From: Vicinamibacterales bacterium
GTDB lineage: Bacteria > Acidobacteriota > Vicinamibacteria > Vicinamibacterales > JAMQPK01
Length of the DNA: 33,569 nt
Reading direction: 5' to 3'
Assembly: GCA_023717525.1 (NCBI GenBank)
Contig: JAMQPK010000090.1
Coordinates: 1 to 33,569 of the forward strand
Part shown: piece after piece, positions 1 to 8,479 of the stretch
Layout: each line of letters begins with the position of its first letter
Numbering within the stretch: position 1 is the first letter of the stretch
The notes under the pieces: model-generated
Databases searched by the model: none
Seen by the model: only the letters and a program-made list of their open reading frames with translations
What the model was told of the DNA's origin: nothing
Made by a program: the position numbers and the translations under genes

Positions 1-1004
1 GTGCCAAGGCGCGCCAGTACATCACCGAGGCGATTCAGCGGAGCGCAGCCGAACACACAATCGAAACGACCGTGTCGGTTGTCGACCTGCCCAGCGACGA
101 TCTGAAGGGGCGCATCATCGGCCGCGAGGGACGTAACATCCGCGCGCTCGAGCAGGCGACCGGCGTCGACCTCATCGTTGATGACACACCAGGCGCGATC
201 ATTCTTTCCGGCTTCGATCCCTTCAGGCGCGAAATTGCCAAACAGGCCATCGAGCGCCTGATCGCCGACGGGCGCATCCATCCGGCGCGCATCGAGGAAG
301 TCGTCGAGAAGGTGAAGGCGGAAATGGACGAGTCGGTACGCAAAGACGGTGAGGCCGCCGCGTTCGAGCTCGGCATGCACGATCTGCATCCGGAGCTTCA
401 GAGGCTGATGGGCCGCTTGAAGTACCGCACCAGCTACGGCCAGAACGTCTTGAATCACTCGAAGGAAGTCGCGTACCTGGCCGGCATCATGGCGAGAGAG
501 ATCGGCCTCAACGCGAACGTCGCCGTGCGTGCCGCTTTTCTGCACGACTGTGGCAAGGCCATCGACCGGGAGATGCAAGGGACGCACCTCGAGATCGGGA
601 TCGACCTGTTGCGCAAGCACGGAGAGAGCGAAGCCGTGGTCATGGCGATGGCGGCGCACCATATGGACATCGACTGGCCGTCGCTCGAAGCGATGATCGT
701 CCAGGCCGCCGACGCGATTTCCGCTGCTCGTCCCGGCGCGCGACGCGACATCCTGGAGTCGTACGTAAAGCGCCTCGAGAAGCTCGAAGAGATCGCCGAT
801 TCGTTCAAGGGCGTCTCAAAAGCTTTTGCGCTTCAGGCGGGGCGCGAGATTCGCATCATGGTGGAAAGCGAACGAATCTCGGACGAGGAAGCGGTCTGGC
901 TGTCGAAGGACATCGCGCGTCGAATCGAAAACGAGCTTGAATACCCAGGGCACATCAAGGTGACGGTGATCCGCGAGACCCGCGCAGTCGAGTACGCCAA
1001 GTAA
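1..1004 (+). CDS. rny: Ribonuclease Y, C-terminal part (5' end outside window)
   Basis: Membrane-anchored endoribonuclease that starts decay of many mRNAs. The frame is open from base 3 with no stop, so the N-terminal membrane helix and coiled coil lie outside the window; 333 residues remain of a family of about 520. The visible part begins with the KH domain, whose nucleic-acid loop reads [11 protein letters not shown], followed by [11 protein letters not shown] and [13 protein letters not shown], all very close to the family pattern. The HD phosphohydrolase domain follows, with the metal-binding His-Asp pair in [10 protein letters not shown] (codons at about 543-548) and AMAAHH further on. 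A GTG at 72 is internal and not the start. The stop codon TAA (1002-1004) runs directly into an inverted repeat. Identification is secure. Confidence 0.96.
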   Translation, partial: AKARQYITEAIQRSAAEHTIETTVSVVDLPSDDLKGRIIGREGRNIRALEQATGVDLIVDDTPGAIILSGFDPFRREIAKQAIERLIADGRIHPARIEEVVEKVKAEMDESVRKDGEAAAFELGMHDLHPELQRLMGRLKYRTSYGQNVLNHSKEVAYLAGIMAREIGLNANVAVRAAFLHDCGKAIDREMQGTHLEIGIDLLRKHGESEAVVMAMAAHHMDIDWPSLEAMIVQAADAISAARPGARRDILESYVKRLEKLEEIADSFKGVSKAFALQAGREIRIMVESERISDEEAVWLSKDIARRIENELEYPGHIKVTVIRETRAVEYAK

Positions 1005-1071
1005 AGGGGTCGGGTGCCTTTTTCGCAACACGGTGACGGGAAGGAACACGAAAAAGGCACCCGACCCCTTT
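1003..1071. repeat. Perfect 23-bp inverted repeat (REP-like palindrome) between rny and thiL
   Basis: The arms at 1003-1025 and 1049-1071 are exact reverse complements (left arm begins AAAGGGGTCGGGTGCC) and enclose a 23-nt loop. The left arm takes in the last two bases of the rny stop codon, and the right arm is followed by two more T. The RNA would form a very stable hairpin ending in a U run, so it could act as a terminator or 3' stabiliser for rny. Its length, perfection and position directly after a stop codon suggest a mobile REP-type element; that part is inference. Confidence 0.85.
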
Positions 1072-1085
1072 TTCCTGTTTCAGCC

Positions 1086-2030
1086 TTGGGCGAACACGCC
1101 CTCATTCAGCGCATCCGCGCACGCCTCCCTCCCCCACCCTCATTCGTCATCGTCGGCATCGGCGACGATGCCGCGGTCATCGAGCCGGAGAGGAACGCGC
1201 TGGAAGTAGTCACAACCGACAGCCAGGTGGAAGGCGTGCATTTCGATTTCACGTTCGTCAGCCCGGCCGACGTCGGCCATAAGGCACTCGCCGTCAACCT
1301 GAGTGACATCGCCGCGATGGGCGCCACACCACGGGTGGCGTTGCTGTCGTTAATCCTGCCACCCACGCTGCCAGTCGATCATGTTGATGCGCTCATCGAC
1401 GGTATGGCAGCTCTGGCCGTGCGGTCGAAGGTCGCAGTCGTTGGCGGAAACATCGCACGCTCGCCGGGCCCTGTCGTTGTGGACCTTACCGTGACCGGAT
1501 CGGTTCACCGCCGGCGAATCCTCACGCGGACAGGCGCGCGAGCGGGCGACGACCTTTACGTGACCGGCGCGCTGGGAGGCGCCGCGTTGGGGTTGCGAAC
1601 GCTTCGATCCAATCATGCGGACTCGTCCGCGGCAGCCCAGCGGTATCGCCGCCCGGAACCCCGGTTACGCTTTGGCGTGCTTCTGGGCCGCAATCGCGCC
1701 GCGCGCGCCTGCATCGATCTCAGCGACGGCCTCGCGGACGGCATCCGGCAAATCGGGGAGGCGTCGGGCACAGGAGCGATCATCGATGAGGCCGCCCTTC
1801 CGATCGAGCCGGGCGCGACCCCGGAGGACGCCTTTCGCGGAGGCGAAGATTACGAACTGCTATTTGCCGTGTCTCCGAAGTTGAGGCGACGGCTCGACGC
1901 CGTGAAGCGGCTGACCAAGGATCTCGCAGTGACACGAATCGGGCGGCTTACGGCCGAACCAGCGTTCCTGTCGGAGCGCGGCGGTAAAGCCGAAATACTA
2001 CCTGAAGGTTTCGTGCACTTTGGCCCTTAG
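1086..2030 (+). CDS. thiL: Thiamine-monophosphate kinase
   Basis: ATP-dependent phosphorylation of thiamine monophosphate to thiamine diphosphate, the last step of cofactor synthesis, in the cytoplasm. Motifs in order: IGDDAAVIE, TTDSQVEGVHF, KALAVNLSDIAAMGATPR, GGNIARSPGP, IDLSDGLADGI and GEDYELLFAV, all diagnostic of ThiL. GGNI stands where many homologues have GGDT. The frame stays open upstream to 1014, but that extension is translated from the inverted repeat. I therefore chose TTG at 1086, which gives an N-terminus (GEHALIQRI) like that of ThiL proteins and 314 residues; there is no strong ribosome site. The last 11 bases overlap the next gene. The start is less certain than the identity. 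Confidence 0.92.
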   Translation: MGEHALIQRIRARLPPPPSFVIVGIGDDAAVIEPERNALEVVTTDSQVEGVHFDFTFVSPADVGHKALAVNLSDIAAMGATPRVALLSLILPPTLPVDHVDALIDGMAALAVRSKVAVVGGNIARSPGPVVVDLTVTGSVHRRRILTRTGARAGDDLYVTGALGGAALGLRTLRSNHADSSAAAQRYRRPEPRLRFGVLLGRNRAARACIDLSDGLADGIRQIGEASGTGAIIDEAALPIEPGATPEDAFRGGEDYELLFAVSPKLRRRLDAVKRLTKDLAVTRIGRLTAEPAFLSERGGKAEILPEGFVHFGP

Positions 2031-2661
2031 CAGATTCTTCTGGCGGCGTGCGTTTCCGAGCCTCATGCTCGTGTCGGCCTTCCTGTTGCTGTACGAAGCA
2101 ACCGTCTCCGACTCGCGCTACGCCGCGCGGCAGGCCGAATTGCTCGACGGCACGCTGAAGCCTGTCCCGGGCACGCGCCTTACGTTCAAGGCGACCGCCT
2201 ACTGCAAGGGGGCGACGACCGCATCCGGCGTTGCCGTCAGAAGCGGCGTCGCAGCCGCCGATCCGGATCTTCTTCCCGTCGGCTCTGTCATCCAGGCCAA
2301 CTTCGAGCAGCATCAGTACGACGGCGTCTACACGGTCATGGACACGGGGCCGGCGGTTCAGGGGCGCGAGATCGACGTCTACATGTGGAGCTGCTACGAA
2401 GCGCTGCGATTCGGACGGCAGGACGTCCACATCGTGGTGCTCAGACTGGGGTGGGATCCAAAGGACACCACGCCTCTCATCGAAACGCTCTTCCACCGCC
2501 GTACCCCGGAAGGCAACAACGAACAGCCGCCGCCAGGTCCTCCACGGAAGCCCAGGCCCGCCATTCCCGAGCGCAGCGTGACGCCGATTCCCAATCCGAC
2601 GTTCGAGAAGACGCCAGACGAGCCGGCAGCGTCGTCAGGCGCGAGTACCCCGCGCGACTGA
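2020..2661 (+). CDS. 3D-domain (MltA/RlpA-like) cell-wall protein
   Basis: A 213-residue protein starting at TTG 2020, inside the end of thiL, so the two are probably translationally coupled. The N-terminus has basic residues followed by a hydrophobic stretch (about residues 11-26), a signal anchor or signal peptide. Residues about 55-150 form a 3D domain, a double-psi barrel named for three aspartates: ATAYCKG, GVAAADPDLLPVGS, VYTVMDTGPA, GREIDVYM, then HIVVLRLGW. This fold is the catalytic barrel of MltA-type lytic transglycosylases and is found in resuscitation-factor-like proteins, so a peptidoglycan role is likely. The last 55 residues are Pro-rich and look disordered. No LysM or SH3 domain is visible. 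Confidence 0.82.
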   Translation: MALSRFFWRRAFPSLMLVSAFLLLYEATVSDSRYAARQAELLDGTLKPVPGTRLTFKATAYCKGATTASGVAVRSGVAAADPDLLPVGSVIQANFEQHQYDGVYTVMDTGPAVQGREIDVYMWSCYEALRFGRQDVHIVVLRLGWDPKDTTPLIETLFHRRTPEGNNEQPPPGPPRKPRPAIPERSVTPIPNPTFEKTPDEPAASSGASTPRD

Positions 2662-2676
2662 CCGGCGAACCGCCGC

Positions 2677-4476
2677 TCACGCCCGGTGGGTAGCAGCGTT
2701 CAGCTCTTCACGACCCTTGTATTGAAGCTGGAACAGCCGGTAGTAGATGCCGCGCATCGCGAGCAGCTGTTGGTGGCTTCCCGATTCGCGCAGCTTGCCC
2801 TTGTGGAACACCAGGATCTTGTCCATGTCCTGAATGGTCGAGAGGCGATGCGCAATCGCCAGCGTCGTCCGGCCGGCCATCAGCACGTGCAGCGCATCGC
2901 GAATCAGCAGTTCGGTTTCCGTGTCGATGCTCGAAGTGGCTTCGTCGAGGATCAACACCGCCGGATCGAACGCCAGCGCGCGCGCAAACGACAACAACTG
3001 CTTTTGCCCCACCGAGAGTGTTGCGCCACGCTCGGCTACCGGTGCGTCGTAGCCCCCGGGCAGCGAATCGATGAACCTGTCGGCGTGAACGGCCTTGGCC
3101 GCGGCCCTGACCTGCGCCTCGGAAATCTCCTCGTTGCCGAGGCGGATGTTGCCCGCAATGGTTCCCGAAAACAGGTGCACGTCCTGCAGCACGAGGCCAA
3201 ATACCGAGCGCAGCTCGCGGAGGTTCATCTCCCGGATGTCGACACCATCGACGAGGATGCGCCCGCCGGTGACGTCGTAGAACCGCAGCAGCAGACTGAT
3301 GAGCGTCGACTTTCCGGCGCCGGTCGCGCCGACAATTCCGACTCGCTCGCCCGGCTTCACCTCGAACGACACGTTGCGAAGCACCGGCTCCTTGTCGTAC
3401 GAAAACGACACATCGTCGAACACGATATGCCCGGGTTTCCCCTCCGGACGATGGACGATGGACGATGGACGATCGACGATCTCCACCGTATGGTCGAGCA
3501 GCTGAAAAATCCTCTCCGACGATGCCATCGCCGCCTGCAGCGTGTTGAACTTCTCTGACATGTCGCTGATGGGCCTGAAGAAACGGCCCGAGTACAAGAG
3601 GAACGCGACGAGCGTCCCCAGCGACAGACTACTGCTGAGCACGAAGCCGCCGCCGTACCACAGAATCAACGCCGATGCGATGGCCGCGACAAACTCGACG
3701 GCCGGCAAAAACACTGCGTAAAAGAAAATCTGATGGACGTTCGCATCGCGGTGCTTCTGATTGATCGCGTCGAACCGCCCGAAATTGATCGTTTCACGGC
3801 GGAACAACTGCACCGTCGACATCCCATTGATGTGCTCGTTCAGGAAGGCGTTGATGCGGGCGATCCAGGTGCGCACGTTTCGGTACGACTCGCGGACGTT
3901 GGTGCGGAACCACTGCGCCAGCACCAGAATCAACGGAAGCACCGAGAACGTCACAAGCGCCAGCCGCCAATCCATCCAGACCAGCGTCATCATGATGCCG
4001 ACGAGCATGAACAAATCGCCGAACGCAGCGACGACGCCGGACGTGAACAGGTCGTTGATCACGTCGACGTCGGTCGTCACCCTGGTCATGAGCCGGCCGA
4101 CCGGATTCCGGTCATAGAACTTCAGGTCCAGCCGCTGCAGATGCTTGTAGATCTGCATCCGCATGTCGAACATGATGCGCTGGCCGATCATCTGCATCAG
4201 ATAGGTCTGCGAATACTCCAGAGCAAAGGCGGCGAACAGGCAGCCGAGATAGACGGCGGCGATGCTGTTCAAGCCGGCGAGGTTGCCGGTGGCAATGTAG
4301 CGGTCGATCGCGATCTTCACCAGGTACGGCGGGGCCAACTGAAAGGCCGCATCGCCCACCAGCGCGAGCAGCGCCCCGGCGACGTAGGTTTTGTGCGGAC
4401 GCAGGTATCCCAGTAGGCGCCGGATCAGGCGCGCATCGTAGGCTTTGCCGAGGACGTCTTCCTCGTGGAAGGACAT
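2677..4476 (-). CDS. ABC exporter half-transporter, catalytic-site subunit (TM288-like)
   Basis: A 599-residue type IV half-transporter with six N-terminal membrane helices (about residues 25-320), a short linker, then the nucleotide-binding domain. Walker A is GATGAGKST (Lys at about 386). Walker B is canonical with the catalytic glutamate (LILDEATSSID, about 510), and the switch His is in IAHRLS. The signature motif is LSVGQ rather than LSGGQ. That deviation is the usual mark of the partner that completes the degenerate site in heterodimeric exporters such as TM287/288 and LmrCD. It starts 23 bp after the stop of the other half-transporter, so the pair forms one operon. The linker contains a heptanucleotide array (3446-3480). 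The substrate cannot be told from sequence; multidrug or lipid export is typical. Confidence 0.93.
   Translation of the reverse strand: MSFHEEDVLGKAYDARLIRRLLGYLRPHKTYVAGALLALVGDAAFQLAPPYLVKIAIDRYIATGNLAGLNSIAAVYLGCLFAAFALEYSQTYLMQMIGQRIMFDMRMQIYKHLQRLDLKFYDRNPVGRLMTRVTTDVDVINDLFTSGVVAAFGDLFMLVGIMMTLVWMDWRLALVTFSVLPLILVLAQWFRTNVRESYRNVRTWIARINAFLNEHINGMSTVQLFRRETINFGRFDAINQKHRDANVHQIFFYAVFLPAVEFVAAIASALILWYGGGFVLSSSLSLGTLVAFLLYSGRFFRPISDMSEKFNTLQAAMASSERIFQLLDHTVEIVDRPSSIVHRPEGKPGHIVFDDVSFSYDKEPVLRNVSFEVKPGERVGIVGATGAGKSTLISLLLRFYDVTGGRILVDGVDIREMNLRELRSVFGLVLQDVHLFSGTIAGNIRLGNEEISEAQVRAAAKAVHADRFIDSLPGGYDAPVAERGATLSVGQKQLLSFARALAFDPAVLILDEATSSIDTETELLIRDALHVLMAGRTTLAIAHRLSTIQDMDKILVFHKGKLRESGSHQQLLAMRGIYYRLFQLQYKGREELNAATHRA
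3446..3480. repeat. Heptanucleotide tandem array in the ABC linker
   Basis: Four perfect copies of GGACGAT followed by CGACGAT, five heptamers in 35 bp. The array lies inside the 599-residue exporter gene between the membrane domain and the ATPase domain. Three heptamers make 21 bp, so the protein shows a 7-residue repetition (IVDRPSS then IVHRPEG). Gain or loss of single copies would shift the frame; only multiples of three are silent. Confidence 0.85.
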
Positions 4477-4481
4477 TGACT

Positions 4482-4502
4482 GGCTTCGGGCTCCGGGCTT
4501 CA
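4482..4502. repeat. Heptanucleotide array spanning the ABC intergenic spacer
   Basis: Three heptamers, GGCTTCG, GGCTCCG and GGCTTCA, fill most of the 23-bp spacer between the two half-transporter genes and include the stop codon of the upstream one. Read on the coding strand the unit is AGCCCGR, related to the array at 5270-5297. Confidence 0.65.
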
Positions 4503-6266
4503 GGAGGAAGCGAGTTCCTCCTCTAGTAGTTGCTTCTTGTACAGCTCCGCGTAGTAGCCGCCGCGCGCGATGAGATCATCGTGCCTGCCCCGTTCCACAA
4601 GCCGGCCGCCCTCGAGAACAACGATCTGGTCGGCGTCCCGCACGGTCGAGATGCGATGCGAGATCAGCATCGCGGTGCGCGATCGCATGACGCCGCGCAG
4701 TCTCGAAAGAATTTCCTCTTCCGTGTACGTGTCCACGGCTGACAACGCGTCGTCGAGGATCAGAATGCGCGGGTCGGTGACCACCGCCCGGGCGATGGCG
4801 GTCCGCTGCTTCTGCCCGCCCGACAACGTGATGCCGCGCTCGCCAACCATCGTTTCGAAGCCCTCGGGAAAGTCGGCTATGTCCTTGTCGAGTTGGGCGA
4901 CCGCCGCGGCTGCCGCAATCCGCTCCGGGTGCTGCGCCTTCACGCCCGGAACCCCGAAGGCGATGTTGTCGGCAAGCGTGTCCGAGAACAGAAACGGCTC
5001 CTGCGGTACAAACCCAATCGCGCCGCGAAGCTCCGACAGTGGAATGTCCCGGACGTCTCTACCATCGATGAACACCGTGCCCCGCGGCGGGTTGTGCAAC
5101 CTCGGCAGCAGGTTTACCAGCGTCGACTTGCCGGCTCCCGTACCGCCGACGACGGCGACAGTCTCGCCAGGTTTCACCGAAAACGAGATCTGGCTCAGCA
5201 CTTCGCGGTCGCCGTACGAGAAGCTGAGGTTTCGAAACTCAATCTCTCCTCGAATTTCACCGCCTTCGGGCCCAGAGCCCAAAGCCGAAAGCCCAGGGCC
5301 TTCGTCCCGCACCCCCGGCTCCGCGTCCATCACCATCAGCATGCGGCTCCACGATGCGGTCCCCCGCTGCAGGAGATTGGTGACCCAGCCGAACGCGATC
5401 ATGGGCCAGGCCAGTTGCGCAAGATAGGCATTGAACGCCACGAGCTCGCCGACGGTGATGCGACCGCTGATCACATCGCGGCTCCCCAGCCACAACGCGA
5501 GCATGGCGCTAAATCCCAAAAACAGGCCCATCGTCGGGAAGAATGCGCCCTGGAGACGGCTCAAGCGCCTGTTGTGCTTCAGGTAATCGATGTTCGACTG
5601 TCGGAATCGTTCCGTTTCGGCGTCCTCCTGCCGGTACGCGCGTACCACGCGGACCCCCGTCAGCGATTCCTGCGCGATCGCGCTCATTTCCGACAGCTTC
5701 TCCTGCACTTGCTCGAACGTCTTATGGATCTTGCGGCCGAATATGTTCACCGTGATCGACACGATGGGCAGCGGGATGAGGGCGACGAGCGTCAGCCGCA
5801 CGTCGACCAGGAACATCAGGGTCAGGCTGACGATGGCCGTGATGATGGTGTTGGCGAGGTACATCACCGCTGGGCCGATCATCATGCGAACGGCGCTCAA
5901 GTCGTTGGTGGCACGCGACATCAGGTCGCCTGTGCGATTTGCCTGAAAGAACGATAGCGGCAGCCGCTCGAGATGCGCGAAGAAGTCGTTTCGCAGGTCG
6001 TACTCAATCCCTCGCGACGCGCTGATGATGATGCGCCGCATGTGGTACCGGAAATACCCCGCGACGCCCGCGATCAGCAACAGGAGCCCGGCATAGCGCC
6101 CCACTTTTCCTCGAGTGACCCCGGCGTACAGGTCGTCGACGGCAAATTGCAGCACTCGCGGCGCGACCGAAAACATGGCCGAGCACACCATCAGGGACAG
6201 GAATCCCCGGAGGTATTGGTGCCGATAACGTCGAATGTATGGAAGGAGGCGGCGGACCGTGGACAC
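4500..6266 (-). CDS. ABC exporter half-transporter, degenerate-site subunit (TM287-like)
   Basis: First gene of the exporter pair; 588 residues from a GTG start at 6266. The membrane domain covers about residues 15-310, followed by a linker and a nucleotide-binding domain with Walker A GGTGAGKST (Lys at about 378). The signature LSGGQKQR is canonical and the switch His is in LISHRIS. Walker B reads LILDDALSAVD: aspartate replaces the catalytic glutamate. That substitution, paired with LSVGQ in the partner, predicts one hydrolytic and one mainly ATP-holding site, as known for TM287/288-type heterodimers. The linker (about residues 325-345, PGLSALGSGP) is encoded by a heptamer array. Transcription diverges from the outer-membrane protein gene at 6405. 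Confidence 0.93.
   Translation of the reverse strand: MSTVRRLLPYIRRYRHQYLRGFLSLMVCSAMFSVAPRVLQFAVDDLYAGVTRGKVGRYAGLLLLIAGVAGYFRYHMRRIIISASRGIEYDLRNDFFAHLERLPLSFFQANRTGDLMSRATNDLSAVRMMIGPAVMYLANTIITAIVSLTLMFLVDVRLTLVALIPLPIVSITVNIFGRKIHKTFEQVQEKLSEMSAIAQESLTGVRVVRAYRQEDAETERFRQSNIDYLKHNRRLSRLQGAFFPTMGLFLGFSAMLALWLGSRDVISGRITVGELVAFNAYLAQLAWPMIAFGWVTNLLQRGTASWSRMLMVMDAEPGVRDEGPGLSALGSGPEGGEIRGEIEFRNLSFSYGDREVLSQISFSVKPGETVAVVGGTGAGKSTLVNLLPRLHNPPRGTVFIDGRDVRDIPLSELRGAIGFVPQEPFLFSDTLADNIAFGVPGVKAQHPERIAAAAAVAQLDKDIADFPEGFETMVGERGITLSGGQKQRTAIARAVVTDPRILILDDALSAVDTYTEEEILSRLRGVMRSRTAMLISHRISTVRDADQIVVLEGGRLVERGRHDDLIARGGYYAELYKKQLLEEELASS
5270..5297. repeat. Heptanucleotide array in the second ABC linker
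   Basis: Four heptamers in a row: GCCCAGA, GCCCAAA, GCCGAAA, GCCCAGG. They lie at the same domain boundary (membrane domain to ATPase domain) as the array in the partner gene, but with a different unit. The unit is related in sequence to the spacer array at 4482-4502, in opposite orientation. Confidence 0.7.
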
Positions 6267-6310
6267 GTTGTCTTTTCAGTATAAGGCTGGAGAGGTGCAC
6301 GCTACTGCAC

Positions 6311-6339
6311 TTGTACCGATCCCCGGGCCGTGCTATTCT
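6311..6339 (+). promoter_or_regulatory. Probable sigma70-type promoter for the outer-membrane protein gene
   Basis: TTGTAC (6311-6316), a 17-bp spacer and TATTCT (6334-6339) give a good housekeeping-type promoter. It sits 65 bp before the ATG at 6405, in the divergent gap with the ABC operon. This is a motif match only. Confidence 0.5.
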
Positions 6340-6404
6340 GTGAAGGCCTCTTCCCAGCAGGCCCGCGCACGCCACTAGAACAGCGTACGACAAAAAGGAC
6401 CACA

Positions 6405-7229
6405 ATGAACTGGACTCGATGGACCATTTCCGGCGGATGTTTTGTGTACATCTTCCTGCTCCTCCCCGGCATGGCGCACGCGCAGAGCAGTGCCGTGCCA
6501 TTCAGCGATCCAGCCCCTGGAGAGAACTATCACTTCGAGGTCTCGGGAAACCTGTGGAATCCACCTCTGGGCCTGAAGGTCGCGAGCGAATCGCTCGGCC
6601 TCGTCGGCACGTCGATCGACGCGGTGATCGATCTCGGACTCGAGAGAAAAACGCTCGGCGAGCTCCGCGTGGTCGTACGGCCGGCCAAGAAACACAAGAT
6701 CCGGTTCAGCTATCTGCCGATGAGGTACAGCGGGCAGTCGGCCCTCCACCGCGAGTTCATCTTCAACGGCCAGCGCTTCGGCCTCAACCTGCCACTTACG
6801 ACCGAGCTCGAATGGAACACCATGCTGCTGGCCTACGAGTACGATTTCCTCTACAAGGACAACTGGTTTGTCGGCTTCACGCTGAACTCGAAGTTCACCA
6901 ACACCAAGGTGAACATCGCGAGCCCGATCGGGACCGAGTTCGCCACCGCGCAGGCGCCGGTCCCGACAATCGGAGGCGTCGCGCGCGTGTATGTCGTACC
7001 GAACGTCTCGGTGACAGCCGACATCAGCGGCATCAAGATTCCCGACAGCATCAACGAAAGCTACCGGGCGCACTACTTCGACTTCGACTTGTACGGCACG
7101 GTGAACATCAACAGGTACGTCGGCGCACAAGTGGGCTACCGCAGAATCGACGTGGGGTACCATTTCAAGCTGGACGATGGCACGTTCCAGATGAAAGGGC
7201 TGTACTTCGGAGGAGTTGTTCGATACTAA
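6405..7229 (+). CDS. Outer-membrane beta-barrel protein
   Basis: A 274-residue exported protein of unknown role. ATG 6405 is preceded by AAAGGAC and opens a clear signal peptide (hydrophobic FVYIFLLLPGMA, cleavage after AHA, mature start QSS). An in-frame extension to 6330 lacks these features. The mature chain has many alternating polar/aromatic strands, Gly and Tyr at turns (LAYEYDFLYKDNWFVGF, AQVGYRRIDVGYHF), and ends in YFGGVVRY with a terminal aromatic residue. These are hallmarks of a small outer-membrane barrel recognised by the Bam machinery. No catalytic motif is visible, so pore, adhesin or lipid-binding roles remain open. The stop codon overlaps that of the convergent aminotransferase by 3 bp. 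Confidence 0.8.
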   Translation: MNWTRWTISGGCFVYIFLLLPGMAHAQSSAVPFSDPAPGENYHFEVSGNLWNPPLGLKVASESLGLVGTSIDAVIDLGLERKTLGELRVVVRPAKKHKIRFSYLPMRYSGQSALHREFIFNGQRFGLNLPLTTELEWNTMLLAYEYDFLYKDNWFVGFTLNSKFTNTKVNIASPIGTEFATAQAPVPTIGGVARVYVVPNVSVTADISGIKIPDSINESYRAHYFDFDLYGTVNINRYVGAQVGYRRIDVGYHFKLDDGTFQMKGLYFGGVVRY

Positions 7230-8407
7230 CGGGCCAAGGACCTCTTCAGCGTCGCGAGCTTCGCCAGGCGCTTATCCGCTTCCCGCATCGTCTCGTCGCG
7301 CTTGCTGTAGACGAAGCGCACTTTGGTGCGGCCAGCCTTCCGGTCGTTGAAGAAACTGCTCCCCGGCACGACCGCCACTCCCACCTCTTTCACCAGATAG
7401 GTCGCAAACTCAATATCAGAATCGAAGCCGAAGTGTGCGATGTCGGTCATCACGTAGTAGGCGCCCTGCGGCGGGTTGAACTTGAAGCCGTGACGCTCGA
7501 GGATGTCGCACATCATCTTCCTGCGTCTGGCGTAGCCGGCAGCCATCTCCGTGTAATAGCTCTCGGGCATCGCCAGCGCGGTCACGCCGGCTTCCTGCAG
7601 CGGCGCCGGAGCGCCGACCGTGAGAAAATCGTGCATCTTGCGGATTGGGCCGGCGAGATCGGCCGGCGCAATCGCCCAACCCACCCGCCATCCCGTCACG
7701 CTGAAGGTCTTCGACAAGCCATTGATGGTGATGGTGCGATCGGCCATCCCGTCGATCGACGCCATCGGCACGTGCTTGTGGCCGTCGTAGATGATGTGCT
7801 CGTAAATCTCGTCGGTAATCGCGAGCACGTCCCACTTCATGCAGAGCCTGGCGATGAACTGCAGCTCTTCCGTCGTGAACACCTTCCCGGTCGGGTTGTT
7901 CGGCGTATTGATAATGATGGCGCGCGTGTTGTTGTTGAACGCCGCCTCGAGATCGGCGCGGTCGAACGTCCAGTCCGGCTCGCGCAGGCGAACGAAGCGC
8001 GGCACGGCGCCTGAGATGATGCTGTCGGGGCCGTAGTTCTCGTAGTACGGCTCGAAAATCACAACCTCATCGCCAGGATCGAGCACAGCCAGCAACGTCG
8101 ACAGCATCGCCTCGGTCGATCCGCAGCACACCGTCACCTGCGTCTCGTCGACCGCCACGCCGTACCGCTTGGAAAAGTCGCGTGAAATGGCCTGGCGGAG
8201 GTTCTCGGCGCCCCAGGTAATCGGGTACTGATTGATATCGCCCTGAATCGCCGCACACGCCGCATCCTTCAGCACCTGATGCGTCGAGAAATCCGGAAAC
8301 CCCTGCGAGAGATTCACAGCATCGAATTCCTGCGCGAGGCGCGTCATCTCGCGGATGACCGACTCGGTAAACTGCGTCGCTTTCTTCGATCCTCTGGCTT
8401 TCAACAT
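7226..8407 (-). CDS. Class I/II PLP-dependent aminotransferase (KAT/YbdL-like)
   Basis: A 393-residue fold-type I aminotransferase. NLSQGFPDF (32-40) near the N-terminus is typical of the kynurenine/glutamine transaminase K and methionine aminotransferase (YbdL) branch. PLP-site residues visible are the Asn in TPNNPTGKV (about 168-176), Asp and Tyr in ITDEIYEH (197-204), the Schiff-base Lys233 in LSKTFSVTGWR, and the conserved Arg in the C-terminal domain (KVRFVYSK). The likely substrate is a hydrophobic or sulfur amino acid with a 2-oxo acid, but specificity cannot be read from sequence. ATG start at 8407. The gene is convergent with the outer-membrane protein gene and shares the bases CTAA at the two stops. 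Confidence 0.93.
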   Translation of the reverse strand: MLKARGSKKATQFTESVIREMTRLAQEFDAVNLSQGFPDFSTHQVLKDAACAAIQGDINQYPITWGAENLRQAISRDFSKRYGVAVDETQVTVCCGSTEAMLSTLLAVLDPGDEVVIFEPYYENYGPDSIISGAVPRFVRLREPDWTFDRADLEAAFNNNTRAIIINTPNNPTGKVFTTEELQFIARLCMKWDVLAITDEIYEHIIYDGHKHVPMASIDGMADRTITINGLSKTFSVTGWRVGWAIAPADLAGPIRKMHDFLTVGAPAPLQEAGVTALAMPESYYTEMAAGYARRRKMMCDILERHGFKFNPPQGAYYVMTDIAHFGFDSDIEFATYLVKEVGVAVVPGSSFFNDRKAGRTKVRFVYSKRDETMREADKRLAKLATLKRSLAR

Positions 8408-8425
8408 GACGAATTTCCGTCCTTT

Positions 8426-8457
8426 ACCACAGAGGAATTCTCTGTGTCCTCCGTGGT
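8426..8457. repeat. Dispersed palindrome of the CACAGAG/CTCTGTG family
   Basis: ACCACAGAGGA (8426-8436) and TCCTCCGTGGT (8447-8457) are inverted copies with one mismatch. CTCTGTG (8440-8446) lies between them. The element fills the 72-bp gap between the aminotransferase and the transglycosylase. Related motifs occur at 13460-13466, 13554-13577 and 14251-14292. Confidence 0.65.
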
Positions 8458-8479
8458 GAAGAGGTGCGTCAGAAGAATT

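Noticed and set aside
1014-1085. Upstream extension of thiL to the start at 1014
   Set aside because: It is translated from the inverted repeat and gives residues not found in ThiL proteins; TTG 1086 fits better.
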